This document shows, piece by piece, positions 52,748-62,516 of a DNA stretch of 64,000 nucleotides. This DNA comes from Micromonospora chokoriensis (lineage in GTDB: Bacteria; Actinomycetota; Actinomycetes; Mycobacteriales; Micromonosporaceae): assembly GCF_900091505.1 (NCBI RefSeq), contig NZ_LT607409.1, positions 744,001-808,000 of the forward strand, written 5' to 3'. The notes beneath the pieces were generated by a model. That model saw only the letters and a list, made by a program, of their open reading frames with translations, did not search any database and was not told where the DNA came from. Position 1 is the first letter of the stretch. Every line of letters begins with the position of its first letter. Both the position numbers and the translations under genes were made by a program.

Positions 52748-53155
52748 ATGGCGGGCGGTCATCGGCTGGACTCACACGACGAGCGGGTTGTCGCGTTCTG
52801 CGCGGAACGTCACCTTGCCACGCTGACCACTCTGCGGGCCGACGGCACCCCGCACGTCGTACCGGTCGGGGTGACCCTCGACCCGGTGGCCGGACTGGCC
52901 CGGGTCATCACCTCCGGCACGTCCCGCAAGGCCCGCCAGGTGGCCGCTGCGGGGCCGGCGGGAGCGGCGGTGGCGGTCTGCCACGTGGATGGCCGCCGTT
53001 GGCTGACCATCGAGGGCCGAGCGGTGGTGCGGTCGGACCGGGCCTCCGTGGTGGAGGCGGAACGCCGCTACGCCGAGCGGTATCGGACCCCCCGTCCGAA
53101 TCCCGAGCGGGTGGTCATCGAGATCACTGTGACCGGGCTGCTGGGGAGCCTCTGA
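52748..53155 (+). CDS. PPOX-class F420/FMN-dependent oxidoreductase family protein
   Basis: 135 aa split-barrel protein: ATLTTLRADGTPHVVPVGVT, ITSGTSRKARQVAAAG and GRRWLTIEGRAVVRSD follow the pyridoxamine-oxidase-like fold used by F420-dependent enzymes such as Rv1155 in actinobacteria. It ends with VVIEITVTGLLGSL. Cofactor (F420 or flavin/haem) and substrate cannot be fixed from sequence. ATG 52748 follows a G-rich site. The gap 53156-53382 has no gene. Confidence 0.85.
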   Translation: MAGGHRLDSHDERVVAFCAERHLATLTTLRADGTPHVVPVGVTLDPVAGLARVITSGTSRKARQVAAAGPAGAAVAVCHVDGRRWLTIEGRAVVRSDRASVVEAERRYAERYRTPRPNPERVVIEITVTGLLGSL

Positions 53156-53382
53156 ACCATCGAGGGCCGGCGGAATCCCGCCCGGCCTCCCGCCGTTGCA
53201 CCTGATCGCGACGGCCGCACCACGCCGCCGGCGGAATGTCCGCCGGAGCACTGCCGTTACGTCCCCGGTGCGCCAACGGCCCAACCTGCCGCTGGTCGCC
53301 TCCCGTGTTGAGCCGAGCGCCATTCCCGGTGCTGCGTCCTCCGCTGCGCGGAGACGTCAACCCCCCGAACGGAGACTCGACC

Positions 53383-54027
53383 ATGAATCCGATCGTCCAG
53401 AAGAGCGGTCTGTCCGTTGCCGGCCTGCTGGTCGCCGGCGGCTGCGCCCTCGGCCCGGCGGTAGCCGCCCAGGCCGCCCCGGCCGCTCCGGCACAGACGT
53501 CGACGAGTCAGACCCAGCGGTCCGCTGAGCGGATCCTCGGCGTCGACTACCAGGCCCAGCCCAACTTCTACTACTGCGGCCCGGCCGCGACCCGGATCGC
53601 GCTGTCCGCCCAGGGCAAGGCGCTCTCCCAGGACGAGGTGGCCAAGCTGCTCGGCACCACCGAGGCGGGCACCCCCTCGGCCCTGGACACCACCCGGGTG
53701 CTGAACGAGCTGACCGGTGGCAAGTACCGGACCACCGAGATCCGTGACTCCGTCGCCCGGCCCGACCAGGTCGAGCAGTTGCGTCGGGACGTCCTGGCGG
53801 CGGTGGACGCCGGCCGGCCGGTGGTGGCCAACATCAAGGGCACGACCGTCGACACCGACGGCAACCCGCACTCGTACGAGGGCGGCCACTACCTGACCCT
53901 CGTCGGCTACCGGGACGGTGGCGACACCATCCGGGTCGCCGACCCGGCCGACCCGGTCTTGGGCGAGTACTGGGTCAGCCTGCCGAAGGTCGCCAACTGG
54001 ATCGCCGAGCGCGGCTACTCCTCCTGA
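53383..54027 (+). CDS. Secreted C39-like cysteine peptidase
   Basis: 214 aa from ATG 53383, with GGAGA upstream. Signal peptide ending at about AAQAAPAA. Papain-like C39 domain: Q-rich start (DYQAQPNFYYCGPAATRIAL) with nucleophile C65, His169 in YEGGHYLTLVGYRDG and Asp in IRVADPADP. It is secreted, single-domain and lacks an ABC transporter, so it is not a bacteriocin exporter peptidase. The target is unknown. It is convergent with the FUSC gene. Confidence 0.88.
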   Translation: MNPIVQKSGLSVAGLLVAGGCALGPAVAAQAAPAAPAQTSTSQTQRSAERILGVDYQAQPNFYYCGPAATRIALSAQGKALSQDEVAKLLGTTEAGTPSALDTTRVLNELTGGKYRTTEIRDSVARPDQVEQLRRDVLAAVDAGRPVVANIKGTTVDTDGNPHSYEGGHYLTLVGYRDGGDTIRVADPADPVLGEYWVSLPKVANWIAERGYSS

Positions 54028-54039
54028 CCTGGACGAGTG

Positions 54040-55365
54040 TCACCGGGCCGGTCTCCCCCCGGTGGGGAGCCCGGCCCGGCTCTCGTTCCGGGCGCGGGAG
54101 GCGAGGTGTGCGCGACGACGCGCCCGGGTGGACCGCGCCGGCCGCAGCCGGCGCAGTGTTCGCCGGGCCGGCGGGTGCACCTTCGTCTGACCGGCACCGA
54201 CCGACCGACGCACGATCCGGTTGGCGTCGTCGGGTTCGTATCCGCAGGCCCGGAGCAGGTCGCTGGCCGCGGTACGCAGTCCGGTGACGAGTGACTCGCC
54301 GAACGACCCGACCCCGCTCACCCCGGCGCTCCCGGCCAGTTCGGCGCACTCCTCGATCAACCGGCGGGTGCCCTCCGGGTTCGCACCGGACCGGCACTCT
54401 CGCCGCATCTCCGCGACCGATCGACCGAGCCGGTCGATCGCGTCCGGCAGCTCCGACGGGATCGGCTCGCCGTACTGCAACGCAGTCGTCGACCAGCGGG
54501 CCAGGGCTCGGCTGTCGAGCAGCAGACGCTCCAACTGGTCAGCGCTGCGGGCGTACCTGTGGAACTGCTGGCGGCGGTGCCAGCGGGCCGGAGCGATCGT
54601 CACCACCTCCTCCGCACCGCTCAGCGCGTCGTGCAGCCGACCCACGTCGCTCTCGCTGCCCCGGAGCCGTCCCAGGACGCGAAGCGTCCCGTCGCCGTCC
54701 CGTTCCCGCAGAGCCTGCGCCAGCTCGCCGAGTTGGTCGCAGAGCACCTCGAAGATCGGTGCCGCGGCCCGGTCCAGCACCCGCATCGGGTTGATCGGCA
54801 GCAGCAGCGCGACCACCACCAGACCGACCGCTCCGCCGACGAGCGCGTCGAAGATCCGGGGCAACTCCAGACCACGGTCCATCGGGGCCAGCGTGGCGAT
54901 CAGCACCGCGGTACCGCCGGCCTGACCGACCAGCGCGCCACCCTTGCCGGCCACCAGCAACGCGGCGGCGATGGCCAACGCGACGACCACGCCGGTCTGC
55001 CAGGGACCCGAACCGAGCAGGTACCGCAGGGTGTCCCCGATGACGATGCCCAGCGACACGCCACCCAGCAGTTCGAAGGTGCGTCGGGCCCGCTGCCCGA
55101 TGGCGGTGGCGATCGTTCCGACGGCGGCGGCCGGGGCGAAGACGTGCGATCCGGGGCCGAGCAGATTCTTGGCGAGCAGAGCGGCGATCGCGGCGGCGAG
55201 CCCGGCCTGGATGGAGATCACCAGGGTGATCTCCCACTGCCGGGCCCGGATCCGACCCGCCTGACCGCTCCGGTGCCGCACCCGTTCGACTGCCTGACCG
55301 CTCCGCTCGGCAGCCTCGTCGAGACGCGACCGATCGCGGTCGGCGGGTGGGCGGTCGTCGGCCAT
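54040..55365 (-). CDS. FUSC-family membrane protein (aromatic-acid-exporter-like)
   Basis: 441 aa from ATG 55365. About six membrane helices (about 45-200) carry the FUSC pattern: AAIAALLAKNLLGPGSHVFA, PAAAVGTIATAIGQRARRTF and LLPINPMRVLDRAAAPIFEV. A large cytoplasmic helical domain and a basic tail rich in Arg follow (about 400-441), which may be partly spurious. Relatives are AaeB/YccS-like efflux proteins. A longer in-frame extension upstream runs antisense through the hemerythrin gene and is rejected. Confidence 0.85.
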   Translation of the reverse strand: MADDRPPADRDRSRLDEAAERSGQAVERVRHRSGQAGRIRARQWEITLVISIQAGLAAAIAALLAKNLLGPGSHVFAPAAAVGTIATAIGQRARRTFELLGGVSLGIVIGDTLRYLLGSGPWQTGVVVALAIAAALLVAGKGGALVGQAGGTAVLIATLAPMDRGLELPRIFDALVGGAVGLVVVALLLPINPMRVLDRAAAPIFEVLCDQLGELAQALRERDGDGTLRVLGRLRGSESDVGRLHDALSGAEEVVTIAPARWHRRQQFHRYARSADQLERLLLDSRALARWSTTALQYGEPIPSELPDAIDRLGRSVAEMRRECRSGANPEGTRRLIEECAELAGSAGVSGVGSFGESLVTGLRTAASDLLRACGYEPDDANRIVRRSVGAGQTKVHPPARRTLRRLRPARSTRARRRAHLASRARNESRAGLPTGGRPAR

Positions 55366-55536
55366 GGCGGCGGTTACCCCGACGGGGACGGGGCAATCGT
55401 GCCGGTCCGGCACCACCCGCCCCCAAGGCACCACAGGCCCCGCCCGACACATCGTTGCCGGTGGGTTTGTGCAGACCCGTGGGGGTACCAGGGCCTCACA
55501 CCTCCCACCGATCCGCAACCGGTAAGGGGCCGTGAG

Positions 55537-56142
55537 ATGACCGAACCACAGACCACCGACGACCGTGACGTCGTCGACGTCCTGGTCGCCGACCACAGTG
55601 CCGTCGAGGCGCTCTTCGTCGAGTTGGAGACTCGGCAGGGCGCCCCCGAACACCGCCGCCACCTCGTCGACGTGGTGATCGCCGAACTCGTCCGCCACTC
55701 GGTCGCGGAGGAGGCGTACGTCTATCCGATCGCGCGTAAGGCACTGCCCGACGGCGACGAGATCGCCGATCGCGAGATCGCGGAGCACGCCGAGGCCGAG
55801 CGGACCATGAAGGAGTTGGAGTCGGCCGACCCGACCGGCAGCCGCTTCGACGAGTTGCTGGCCCACCTGACGCGCACGATCCGGCACCACGTGCGGGAGG
55901 AGGAGAACGAACTCTTTCCCCGGCTCCGGGCGGCGACGGCCCGGGAGGAACTTGTCGACGTGGCCGCCAAGGTGGAGGCGGTCAAGGAGATCGGTCCGAC
56001 CCGGCCGCACCCGGGCACCCCCGACCACCCGCCGGCGAACAGGCTGCTCGCTCCCGGCATCGGCCTGGTCGACCGGCTGCGCGACGCGTTGAGCGGGCGA
56101 CCGACCTCAGTGGACGAGCTGCGCGAGCAGAAGCAACGCTGA
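55537..56142 (+). CDS. Hemerythrin HHE-domain protein
   Basis: 201 aa from ATG 55537 (AAGGGG upstream). The HHE diiron pattern is visible: VADHSAVEALFVELE, IAELVRHSVAEEAYVYPIA, REIAEHAEAERTMKELE and TRTIRHHVREEENELFPRLR. The C-terminal 50 residues are Pro-rich and variable. Roles include oxygen/NO sensing and iron or redox stress defence. Single gene, convergent with the MT0933-like gene across a hairpin. Confidence 0.92.
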   Translation: MTEPQTTDDRDVVDVLVADHSAVEALFVELETRQGAPEHRRHLVDVVIAELVRHSVAEEAYVYPIARKALPDGDEIADREIAEHAEAERTMKELESADPTGSRFDELLAHLTRTIRHHVREEENELFPRLRAATAREELVDVAAKVEAVKEIGPTRPHPGTPDHPPANRLLAPGIGLVDRLRDALSGRPTSVDELREQKQR

Positions 56143-56166
56143 GCGGCGTCGTCTTCCGACAGGAGC

Positions 56167-56201
56167 GCCCCGGGCCGCCGACGGCACGGCGACCCGGGGG
56201 C
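56167..56201. terminator. Bidirectional terminator between hemerythrin and MT0933-like genes
   Basis: A G+C-rich stem (56167-56180 with 56187-56201, one bulge, one mismatch) lies in the 69-base convergent gap. Confidence 0.6.
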
Positions 56202-56211
56202 TTCCGGTGGG

Positions 56212-56394
56212 TCAGCGAGCCTGGTCGCCCTGGCCGGTACGCGCCTGAGCCTGGTCGACGCCCTTGTCGATCTTGTCGGTGTACTTGCCGCCGGTGCGCC
56301 TGTCGACCATGTCACCGGCCTTCTCCATGCCCTTGTCGACCTGCTCGTCGTGCTTGTTCGCGAAGTCCTTGGCCTTGTCCATGAAGTCACCCAC
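56212..56394 (-). CDS. MT0933-like small protein (annotated antitoxin family)
   Basis: 60 aa, charged and helical: MGDFMDKAKDFANKHDEQVD, then KGMEKAGDMVDRRTGGKYTD. GTG 56394 follows GGGGGAG. This matches the Rv0909/MT0933 family, described as antitoxins because of one mycobacterial pair. No toxin gene is adjacent here, and the composition resembles CsbD-type stress proteins, so an antitoxin function is doubtful. Confidence 0.8.
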   Translation of the reverse strand: MGDFMDKAKDFANKHDEQVDKGMEKAGDMVDRRTGGKYTDKIDKGVDQAQARTGQGDQAR

Positions 56395-56609
56395 GGCACT
56401 CCCCCTTCAGTCGGCCTCCAGCCAGATGCGTTCCCTCGCGCCGGCGAGGCAAACGCCGTCGTCCCGGACGCCGTAGGCGAACACCCCCCTGATCCGTCCG
56501 ATCCGGCGTACGATCCGCGCGGGCCGCGGCTGACGGTGAGCCGACGCGAAACGGGTGTCGGGGCACGACCGGCTGGGTACCGACCTCGCCGAGTTCGAGG
56601 AGGACCGAC

Positions 56610-57713
56610 ATGGCGGCAGAGGAACCCGGAACCACGACCGGCGACTCCGGCCCACGGCAGACTTGGGCGGCGCTGCCCTGGCTGGTCCGGACCGCGGTCG
56701 TGTGGAGCGCCTGCCTGGTGGTGATCGTCGTCGGGCTGTACCTGCTGGGCAAGATCGCCGTTCTGCTGGCGCCGCTGGCCATCGCGCTGGCCGCCACCGT
56801 CTTCCTCACCGCGCTGCTCGACCCGGTGCTGCTCCTGTTGCGTCGGCTGCGTCTGCCGGCGGCACTGGCCGCGCTGTGCACGGTGCTGTTGCTGCTCGGC
56901 ATCCTGGTCGGTGTCGGTGCGCTGGTGTGGAACCTGACCGCGAGCCAGTTCGACCAGCTCAGCCAGGAGTTGACGCAGGGCGTCGAGCGCAGCCGGGACT
57001 TCGTGACGTCGACGCTGCCGGTCAGCGAAGCGCAGTTGGACCAGCTGGTCAGCCAGGTCCGGGAGGGGTTGAGCGGCAGCTCGCCGGACCCGGTGTCGGG
57101 TGCCCGGACGGCCACCGAGGTGTTCGGTTCCGCGCTGCTCGCCCTGGTGCTGCTCTTCTTCCTGCTGAAGGACGGCCGTTCGATGTGGCACTGGGTGCTG
57201 GCGCGGGTGTCCGGCGCGAACCAGAGTGTCGCGGCCGAGGCCGGCCGGGCCGGTTGGCAGACGTTGGGCGCGTACAGCCGGGGCACCATGCTGATCGCCG
57301 CGATCGACGCGATCGGCATCGGCCTGGCCCTGGTGGTGCTGCGGGTGCCACTCGCCCTGCCGCTGGCACTGATCACTTTCCTCGGCGGTTTCGTGCCGAT
57401 CATCGGGGCGACGGTGGCCGGCGCGGTGGCGGTGCTGGTGGCCCTGGCCGCGAACGGCCCCACCACCGCACTGCTCACTCTCGCCGCGGTGATCGCGGTG
57501 CAGCAGATCGAGGGCAACCTGCTGGAACCACTGGTCATGAAGAGGCAGGTACGACTGCACCCGGCGGTGATCCTGGTGGCGGTCACCGCCGGCACGCTGA
57601 TCGCGGGGATCGCTGGCGCCTTCGTCAGCGTCCCGATCACCGCCGTCCTCTGGCGCGTCATCGACACCGTCCAGCAGCGCCGGTCCGTCTCGGCCCTCGT
57701 GCCGACGGAGTGA
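56610..57713 (+). CDS. AI-2E family transporter
   Basis: 367 aa with about eight membrane helices: LPWLVRTAVVWSACLVVIVV at the start, the paired hydrophobic region ALAATVFLTALLDPVLLLLR, a soluble middle part (about 110-180), and the conserved [20 protein letters not shown] and QQIEGNLLEPLVMKRQVRLH. Named after TqsA, but most members are exporters or Na+/H+ antiporters of unknown substrate. ATG 56610 follows GAGGAGGACC. The stop abuts the stop of the facing hydrolase gene (TGATCA). Confidence 0.92.
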   Translation: MAAEEPGTTTGDSGPRQTWAALPWLVRTAVVWSACLVVIVVGLYLLGKIAVLLAPLAIALAATVFLTALLDPVLLLLRRLRLPAALAALCTVLLLLGILVGVGALVWNLTASQFDQLSQELTQGVERSRDFVTSTLPVSEAQLDQLVSQVREGLSGSSPDPVSGARTATEVFGSALLALVLLFFLLKDGRSMWHWVLARVSGANQSVAAEAGRAGWQTLGAYSRGTMLIAAIDAIGIGLALVVLRVPLALPLALITFLGGFVPIIGATVAGAVAVLVALAANGPTTALLTLAAVIAVQQIEGNLLEPLVMKRQVRLHPAVILVAVTAGTLIAGIAGAFVSVPITAVLWRVIDTVQQRRSVSALVPTE

Positions 57714-58364
57714 TCATCGGTTGAGGTGGGTGGTGAACCAGGCACCCGCCTGGTCGGCCACCTGCTCAAGCGTCCCGGGCTCCTCGAAGAGGTGGGTGGC
57801 ACCGGGGACGATCCGCAGCTCGGCGACGTCCCCCAACTCAACCGCCGCCCGCTCGTTGAGGGAGATCACCTCCTCGTCCAGGCCACCGACCAGCAGCAAC
57901 GTCGGGGTACGCACCTGGGCCAGGGCGCTCCCGGCCAGGTCCGGTCGACCGCCTCGGCTGACCACGGCACCCACCCGGTTCGCGCGCGACGACGCCGCGA
58001 CGAGTGCGGCGGCGGCGCCCGTACTGGCCCCGAACAGACCGATCTTCACGTCACCGGCCGGTCGTTGCACCGCCAACCAGTCGACGATCCCGGCCAGCCG
58101 GCTGGCCAGCAGCCCGATGTCGAACCGGAGTTCGGCGGTGCGCGCGTCCACCTCGTCCTCGGCCGGGGTGAGCAGGTCCACGAGCACCGTGCCGAGCCCT
58201 CGACCGTTCAGCGCACGGGCCACCGCCACGTTGCGCGGGCTGTGTCGGGAGCTGCCGCTGCCGTGCGCGAAGAGGACCACACCAGTCGGCTCAGCCGGCA
58301 GCATCAGGTCAGCGGGCAGGTCCGCGTCCCCGACCGGAATCGTCACCGCTGCCTGTTCGTCCAT
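57714..58364 (-). CDS. Dienelactone-hydrolase-like alpha/beta hydrolase
   Basis: 216 aa, compact alpha/beta hydrolase: oxyanion region VLFAHGSGSSRHSPRNVAVA, nucleophile S114 in GLFGASTGAAAAL, D163 in LLVGGLDEEV and H191 in PGATHLFEEPGTL. Homologues occur alone or fused to phosphoribosyltransferases in actinobacteria; the substrate is unknown. ATG 58364 follows GGAGGTGGGG. The stop codon directly abuts that of the AI-2E gene. Confidence 0.88.
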   Translation of the reverse strand: MDEQAAVTIPVGDADLPADLMLPAEPTGVVLFAHGSGSSRHSPRNVAVARALNGRGLGTVLVDLLTPAEDEVDARTAELRFDIGLLASRLAGIVDWLAVQRPAGDVKIGLFGASTGAAAALVAASSRANRVGAVVSRGGRPDLAGSALAQVRTPTLLLVGGLDEEVISLNERAAVELGDVAELRIVPGATHLFEEPGTLEQVADQAGAWFTTHLNR

Positions 58365-58510
58365 GCCCCACCTCCGCGTGATCGTCGACCGCCCGCGTAC
58401 CCCGCCGGCCGCGCCGCACGCCGCGTTTGCCCGCTGCGGCGTCGGGTACGCGACGAGCGACCGCAGACCGTGTCGGCGCTACCGCGCCCCGACGGATCGC
58501 GAGGATCGTC

Positions 58511-58690
58511 ATGGCCAAGCAGCAGATCTCCGAGCAGCAGCAGAAGACCGAGCGGGCCCGGCGGGAACAGGACACCGAGCGCGACCAGGACTTCGGGGAC
58601 CAGGCCGCTTCGGCGCGGCTGCCCGACGATCCCAAGGCGGCGGCACCCCGGGACGCGATCGGACGTCCGTCGACCGGCGAGCCGGTCTGA
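58511..58690 (+). CDS. Small hydrophilic hypothetical protein
   Basis: 59 aa from ATG 58511, with GAGG seven bases upstream: MAKQQISEQQQKTERARREQ, then DTERDQDFGDQAASARLPDD. Strongly charged and Gln-rich, probably disordered, without a known family. The last codons and the stop are part of the first unit of a tandem palindrome array. Codon use fits a real gene. Confidence 0.55.
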   Translation: MAKQQISEQQQKTERARREQDTERDQDFGDQAASARLPDDPKAAAPRDAIGRPSTGEPV

Positions 58691-58771
58691 GACACACTGA
58701 CCGGTGAACCGGTCTGAGACACACTGACCGGCGAGCCGGTCTGAGACACGCGACCGGTGAACCGGTCTGAC
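58672..58771. repeat. Four tandem 27-bp units of covarying palindromes
   Basis: Units begin at 58672, 58699, 58726 and 58752. Each contains a 7-bp perfect palindrome with GA centre: GACCGGC-GA-GCCGGTC in units 1 and 3, GACCGGT-GA-ACCGGTC in units 2 and 4. The base change on one arm is matched on the other, so pairing is kept. Units 1-3 continue with TGAGACAC. Confidence 0.85.
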
Positions 58772-58813
58772 AGACGGTGCGAGGCGGTCGGGGCGGTCAT
58801 TCCGCCCCGACCG

Positions 58814-61186
58814 TCACTCTTCGTGCTCAGGCAGACGCATCAGCGGAGACCGGCCGAGTGGCTGCTCGGGCGGCGGGCCGGACGGCTCGGCCGGCGGCAC
58901 CGGCACCGTCACCGGCTCGGCACACGTCACCCGGATACGTTGATCGTGGTGGCGCAACTCCACCACGTCGTCCGGGCCACCGTGGCGCAGCGAGTACGTC
59001 GTCTGGTGCGGCCGGACATCCACCCGCAGCGCCAGCCCACGCCACTGCAGGGAGAACTCCAGCCTGTTGAGTCGGCTGGAGAGCCGGGGCGCGAAGGACA
59101 GCTCACCGTCGTGGTCGCGCAGGCCGCCGAACCCACTGACCAGGGCGAGCCACGCGCCGGCCAACGACGCCATGTGCACGCCGTCGCGGGTGTTCTCGTT
59201 GAGGTCGTGCAGGTCCATCAGCGCTGCCTCACGCAGGTAGGTGTGCGCCAACTCCGGGTGGCCCACCTCGGCGGCGAGCACCGCCTGGGTGCACGCCGAC
59301 AACGACGAGTCGCGGACGGTACGGCGCTCGTAGTAGAGGAAGTTGCGCAGCTTCTGTTCGCTGGTGAACGCGTCCCCCCGCCAGTGCATCGCGAGGACCA
59401 GGTCGGCCTGCTTGACCACCTGTTTGCGGTACAGCTCGAAGTACGGGTAGTGCAGCAGCAGCGGATACTTCTCCGCCGGCGTGTGCGTGAAGTCCCACTC
59501 CTGGAGCCGGGTGAAGCCCTCCACCTGCTGGTGGACGTCGAGCTCCTCGTCGTACGGGACGTGGATGGAGGTGGCGGCGTCCCGCCAGCTCGCGGCCTCC
59601 TCGTCGGTGACCCCGAGGTGGAGCGCCTCGTCCCGGTAGCGCATCACCACGTCGGCGGCGCTGAGCAGGTTCCGTTGCGCCATCAGGTTGGTGTAGGCGT
59701 TGTCGTTCTTCACGGCGGTGTACTCGTCCGGGCCGGTGACACCGTCGATGTGGAACCGCCCGTGCCGGTCGTGGTGGCCGATCGAGCGCCACAGCCGGGC
59801 GGTCTCCACCAGCAGTTCCAGGCCGATCTCCCGTTCCAGCTGAGTGTCCCCGGTGACCATCACGTAGCGGCGCAGGGCGTCGGCGATGTCGGCGGCGATG
59901 TGGAAGGCCGCGGTGCCGGCCGGCCAGTATCCGGACGATTCCGGCCCTTCGATGGTCCGCCAGGGGAAGGCCGCGCCCCTGAGGTTGAGCGTCTCGGCCC
60001 GCTCCTTCGCCGAGTCCAACGTGCTGTACCGCCACTGCAACGCGCTGCGCACCGCGCTCGGCTGGGTGTATGTGAGCACCGGCAGCACGAACATCTCGGT
60101 GTCCCAGAACGCGTGCCCGTCGTAACCGGGGCCGGTCAGTCCCTTCGCCGAGATCGGCCGCTGCTCCGCCCGTGCTCCGGCCTGCAGCACGTGGAAGAGA
60201 CCGAACCGGACCGCCTGCTGCACCTCGGGGTCGCCCTCGACCAGCACGTCGGACGCGTCCCAGAACTCGTCGAGGTAGTTGCGCTGCTCCCGGTGCAGGC
60301 CGTCCCACCCGTCGAGCCGGGCGCCGGCCAGGGCCGCGCCGACCTGGTCGCGCAGCGCGGGCAGCGACCGCCGACTCGACCAGCCGTACGTCAGGTACTT
60401 GATCACCCGCAGCTTCTCACCGGGCTTGAGCACGCAGGCGATCGTCGTGCGCACCCAGTCCTGGTAGCCCTCGGACTCGATGGTGGTGTGGTCCGGGCCG
60501 TGCACCTCGTGCTCCATCGCGGCGGCGACCCGCAGCCCGGAGACCTTGGTGCGGTGGATCAACTGCCCGCCGTCCGGGGTGGTCAGCTCCTCCTCGGCCT
60601 GCAGGGGCGACTCCAGCACCGCCGCGACCCGGGGGTCGTTGCTCTGCGCCGGCAGCGACTCGTTGGCCACCAGCTCGGACTGCACGATCAGCCGCAGTGG
60701 GCCGTCGACGGCCTCCACCTCGTAGCTGATGGCGGCGACCGACCGCTGGGTGAACGAGACCAGGCGGGTGCTGCGGACCTTGACCTCCCGACCGGCCGGT
60801 GAACGCCAGTGCAGCTCCCGGTGCAGGGTGCCGGCCCGCAGGTCGAGCACCCGCTCGTGGGACAGCAGCTCCCCGTAGCGCACGTCCAGCGGCTCGTCGT
60901 CGACGAGCAGCCGGAGCAGTTTGCCGTTGGTGACGTTGACGATCGTCTGCCCGGACTCGGGGAAGCCGTAGCCCGCCTCCGCGTAGGGCAGCGGACGCAG
61001 CTCGTAGAACGAGTTGAGGTAGGTGCCGGGCAGGCCGTGCGGCTCACCCTCGTCGAGGTTGCCCCGCAGGCCGACGTGCCCGTTGGAGAGCGCGAAGACC
61101 GACTCGGACTGGGCCAGCACGTCCATGTCGAGCCGGGTCTCCCGGACGTGCCACGGCTCGACCGGATAGGCCCGCTCCCGGATCAC
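58814..61186 (-). CDS. Glycoside hydrolase family 65 disaccharide phosphorylase
   Basis: 790 aa, full GH65 layout: N-terminal beta-sandwich (to about 270), helical linker, (alpha/alpha)6 barrel and short C-terminal beta domain. The catalytic acid is the Glu in [18 protein letters not shown] (about residue 487); [13 protein letters not shown] and [12 protein letters not shown] line the site, and [20 protein letters not shown] is typical. The family phosphorolyses maltose, trehalose, kojibiose or nigerose to glucose plus beta-glucose-1-phosphate. Which one is unclear. Coupled to the beta-phosphoglucomutase gene upstream (GTGA overlap). Low-confidence Pro-rich tail. Confidence 0.92.
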   Translation of the reverse strand: MIRERAYPVEPWHVRETRLDMDVLAQSESVFALSNGHVGLRGNLDEGEPHGLPGTYLNSFYELRPLPYAEAGYGFPESGQTIVNVTNGKLLRLLVDDEPLDVRYGELLSHERVLDLRAGTLHRELHWRSPAGREVKVRSTRLVSFTQRSVAAISYEVEAVDGPLRLIVQSELVANESLPAQSNDPRVAAVLESPLQAEEELTTPDGGQLIHRTKVSGLRVAAAMEHEVHGPDHTTIESEGYQDWVRTTIACVLKPGEKLRVIKYLTYGWSSRRSLPALRDQVGAALAGARLDGWDGLHREQRNYLDEFWDASDVLVEGDPEVQQAVRFGLFHVLQAGARAEQRPISAKGLTGPGYDGHAFWDTEMFVLPVLTYTQPSAVRSALQWRYSTLDSAKERAETLNLRGAAFPWRTIEGPESSGYWPAGTAAFHIAADIADALRRYVMVTGDTQLEREIGLELLVETARLWRSIGHHDRHGRFHIDGVTGPDEYTAVKNDNAYTNLMAQRNLLSAADVVMRYRDEALHLGVTDEEAASWRDAATSIHVPYDEELDVHQQVEGFTRLQEWDFTHTPAEKYPLLLHYPYFELYRKQVVKQADLVLAMHWRGDAFTSEQKLRNFLYYERRTVRDSSLSACTQAVLAAEVGHPELAHTYLREAALMDLHDLNENTRDGVHMASLAGAWLALVSGFGGLRDHDGELSFAPRLSSRLNRLEFSLQWRGLALRVDVRPHQTTYSLRHGGPDDVVELRHHDQRIRVTCAEPVTVPVPPAEPSGPPPEQPLGRSPLMRLPEHEE

Positions 61187-61986
61187 GCGGGACCTCGTCC
61201 ACCGGTGGACTGGTGGGTGGCGGTGCGGGCCGGCGACGGCGGGTCGGCGACGGCGAGCAGGTCGGCGAGGTCCCTCACCACGACGTCGGCGCCGTGCGCC
61301 AGCAACTCGTCGGCCTGCCCGACCCGGTCGACGCCGACCACGTAGCCGAAGCCACCGGCGCGGCCGGCGGCCACCCCGGACAGCGCGTCCTCGAAGACGG
61401 CGGCGTGCGTCGGGTCGACGCCGAGCAGCCTGGCCCCGGCCAGGAAGGTGTCGGGGTGCGGTTTGCCGCGCAACGACTGGGCGCGGGCGACCAGCCCGTC
61501 GACCCGGGCCTCCAGCAGTGGTTCCAGCCCGGCGGCGGCGACCACCTCACCACCGTTGGCGCTCGCGGTCACCACGGCCCGGCGTAGCCCGGCCTCGCTC
61601 GCGGCCTTCAGGTAGTGCACCGAGCCGGGGTAGACCTCGACGCCCGAGGTGCGCAGGCGCTGCAACAACAGGACGTTCTTGCGGTTGCCCACGCCGTTGA
61701 CGGTGTCGGCGTCCGGCGGGTCGTCGGGGCTGCCCTCGGGCAGCACTATCCCCCGGGAGGCGAGGAACGACCGGACCCCGTCGGCGCGGGGTCTCCCGTC
61801 GACGTAGCGGTTGTAGTCCGGGCCCGGGTCGAACGGTTGGAACGGTTCACCCGAGCGGACGGCCCGCTGGTGGAGGAACTCGTCGAACGTCTGCTTCCAC
61901 GCGGCGTTGTGGACGCGGGCGGTCTGCGTCAGCACACCGTCCAGATCGAAGAGACAGGCGGTCACGTGAGCAGGTAGGCCCAGCAC
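61183..61986 (-). CDS. Beta-phosphoglucomutase (HAD family)
   Basis: 267 aa HAD phosphatase-fold enzyme: [20 protein letters not shown] with D14/D16, a helical cap, VTASANGG, K in [20 protein letters not shown], and [20 protein letters not shown]. Its coupling to GH65 fits conversion of beta-glucose-1-phosphate to glucose-6-phosphate. GTG 61986 has no ribosome-binding site but a -10 box six bases upstream. It overlaps the GH65 gene by four bases. Confidence 0.9.
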   Translation of the reverse strand: MLGLPAHVTACLFDLDGVLTQTARVHNAAWKQTFDEFLHQRAVRSGEPFQPFDPGPDYNRYVDGRPRADGVRSFLASRGIVLPEGSPDDPPDADTVNGVGNRKNVLLLQRLRTSGVEVYPGSVHYLKAASEAGLRRAVVTASANGGEVVAAAGLEPLLEARVDGLVARAQSLRGKPHPDTFLAGARLLGVDPTHAAVFEDALSGVAAGRAGGFGYVVGVDRVGQADELLAHGADVVVRDLADLLAVADPPSPARTATHQSTGGRGPA

Positions 61987-61992
61987 GGTACG

Positions 61993-61998
61993 AATCTA
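61993..61998 (-). promoter_or_regulatory. -10 box of the beta-phosphoglucomutase gene (leaderless)
   Basis: TAGATT (minus strand) ends six bases before GTG 61986. TTTGCG lies 16 bases further upstream as a -35 candidate. Confidence 0.55.
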
Positions 61999-62045
61999 TC
62001 CACCCTGCTGGGCCCGCAAACCGGTTTCGCCCGGCCCGGTTCGGT

Positions 62046-62510
62046 TCAGTTCGGCCGTAGCGTCCAGATCACGGTCATCGCTGAGGTCGGCTTGCCGTCC
62101 TCGGTCGTGATCTCCACCTCCACGGGGAACTCCGGCCGCTGGCCGGACTCCAGTTCCTCGATCACCTCAAGCGCCGGCCGGCCCAGGCGCGCGGTGGCCA
62201 ACACCGCGCCCATGGCGAGCTTGCGGTAGGCGATGTCGGCCCGGACGGCGAGCGGCACGGCCCGGTCGAGCAGCTGCCCGAACGCGGCCATCACGACCGC
62301 GCCGGAGGCTGTCTCACCGAGACTGAACATGGCACCGGCGTGGGGACCGCCGATGTGGTTGTGGGTGGCTGACGAGTCGGGCAGCCGGACGACTGCTCGT
62401 ACCCCGCCCGCCGCCTCGGGTGCCACCTCGACGAACTCGAGGCCGAGCGTACGGGCGAAGGGCACCGCTTGCAGCATGCCGGCGGCCACCTGGCGGGAGT
62501 CGATGGTCAT
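62046..62510 (-). CDS. Hotdog-fold thioesterase-like protein (DUF4442/PaaI type)
   Basis: 154 aa. THNHIGGPHAGAMFSLGETA is the HGG-type active-site region of hotdog thioesterases, here with GGPHAG. VRADIAYRKLAMGAVLATAR and EFPVEVEITTEDGKPTSAMT are typical strands. It probably hydrolyses an acyl-CoA. It has its own leaderless promoter. Confidence 0.85.
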   Translation of the reverse strand: MTIDSRQVAAGMLQAVPFARTLGLEFVEVAPEAAGGVRAVVRLPDSSATHNHIGGPHAGAMFSLGETASGAVVMAAFGQLLDRAVPLAVRADIAYRKLAMGAVLATARLGRPALEVIEELESGQRPEFPVEVEITTEDGKPTSAMTVIWTLRPN

Positions 62511-62516
62511 GGCCTG

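Noticed and set aside
54559..55536. Long upstream extension of the hemerythrin frame
   Set aside because: It runs antisense through the FUSC gene; ATG 55537 has a ribosome-binding site and begins the conserved sequence.
56212..56394. Toxin-antitoxin system
   Set aside because: The MT0933-like gene stands alone; no toxin gene is adjacent on either side.
58672..58771. Tandem units as a short CRISPR array
   Set aside because: The units are contiguous without unique spacers, only 27 bases long, and no cas gene is present.
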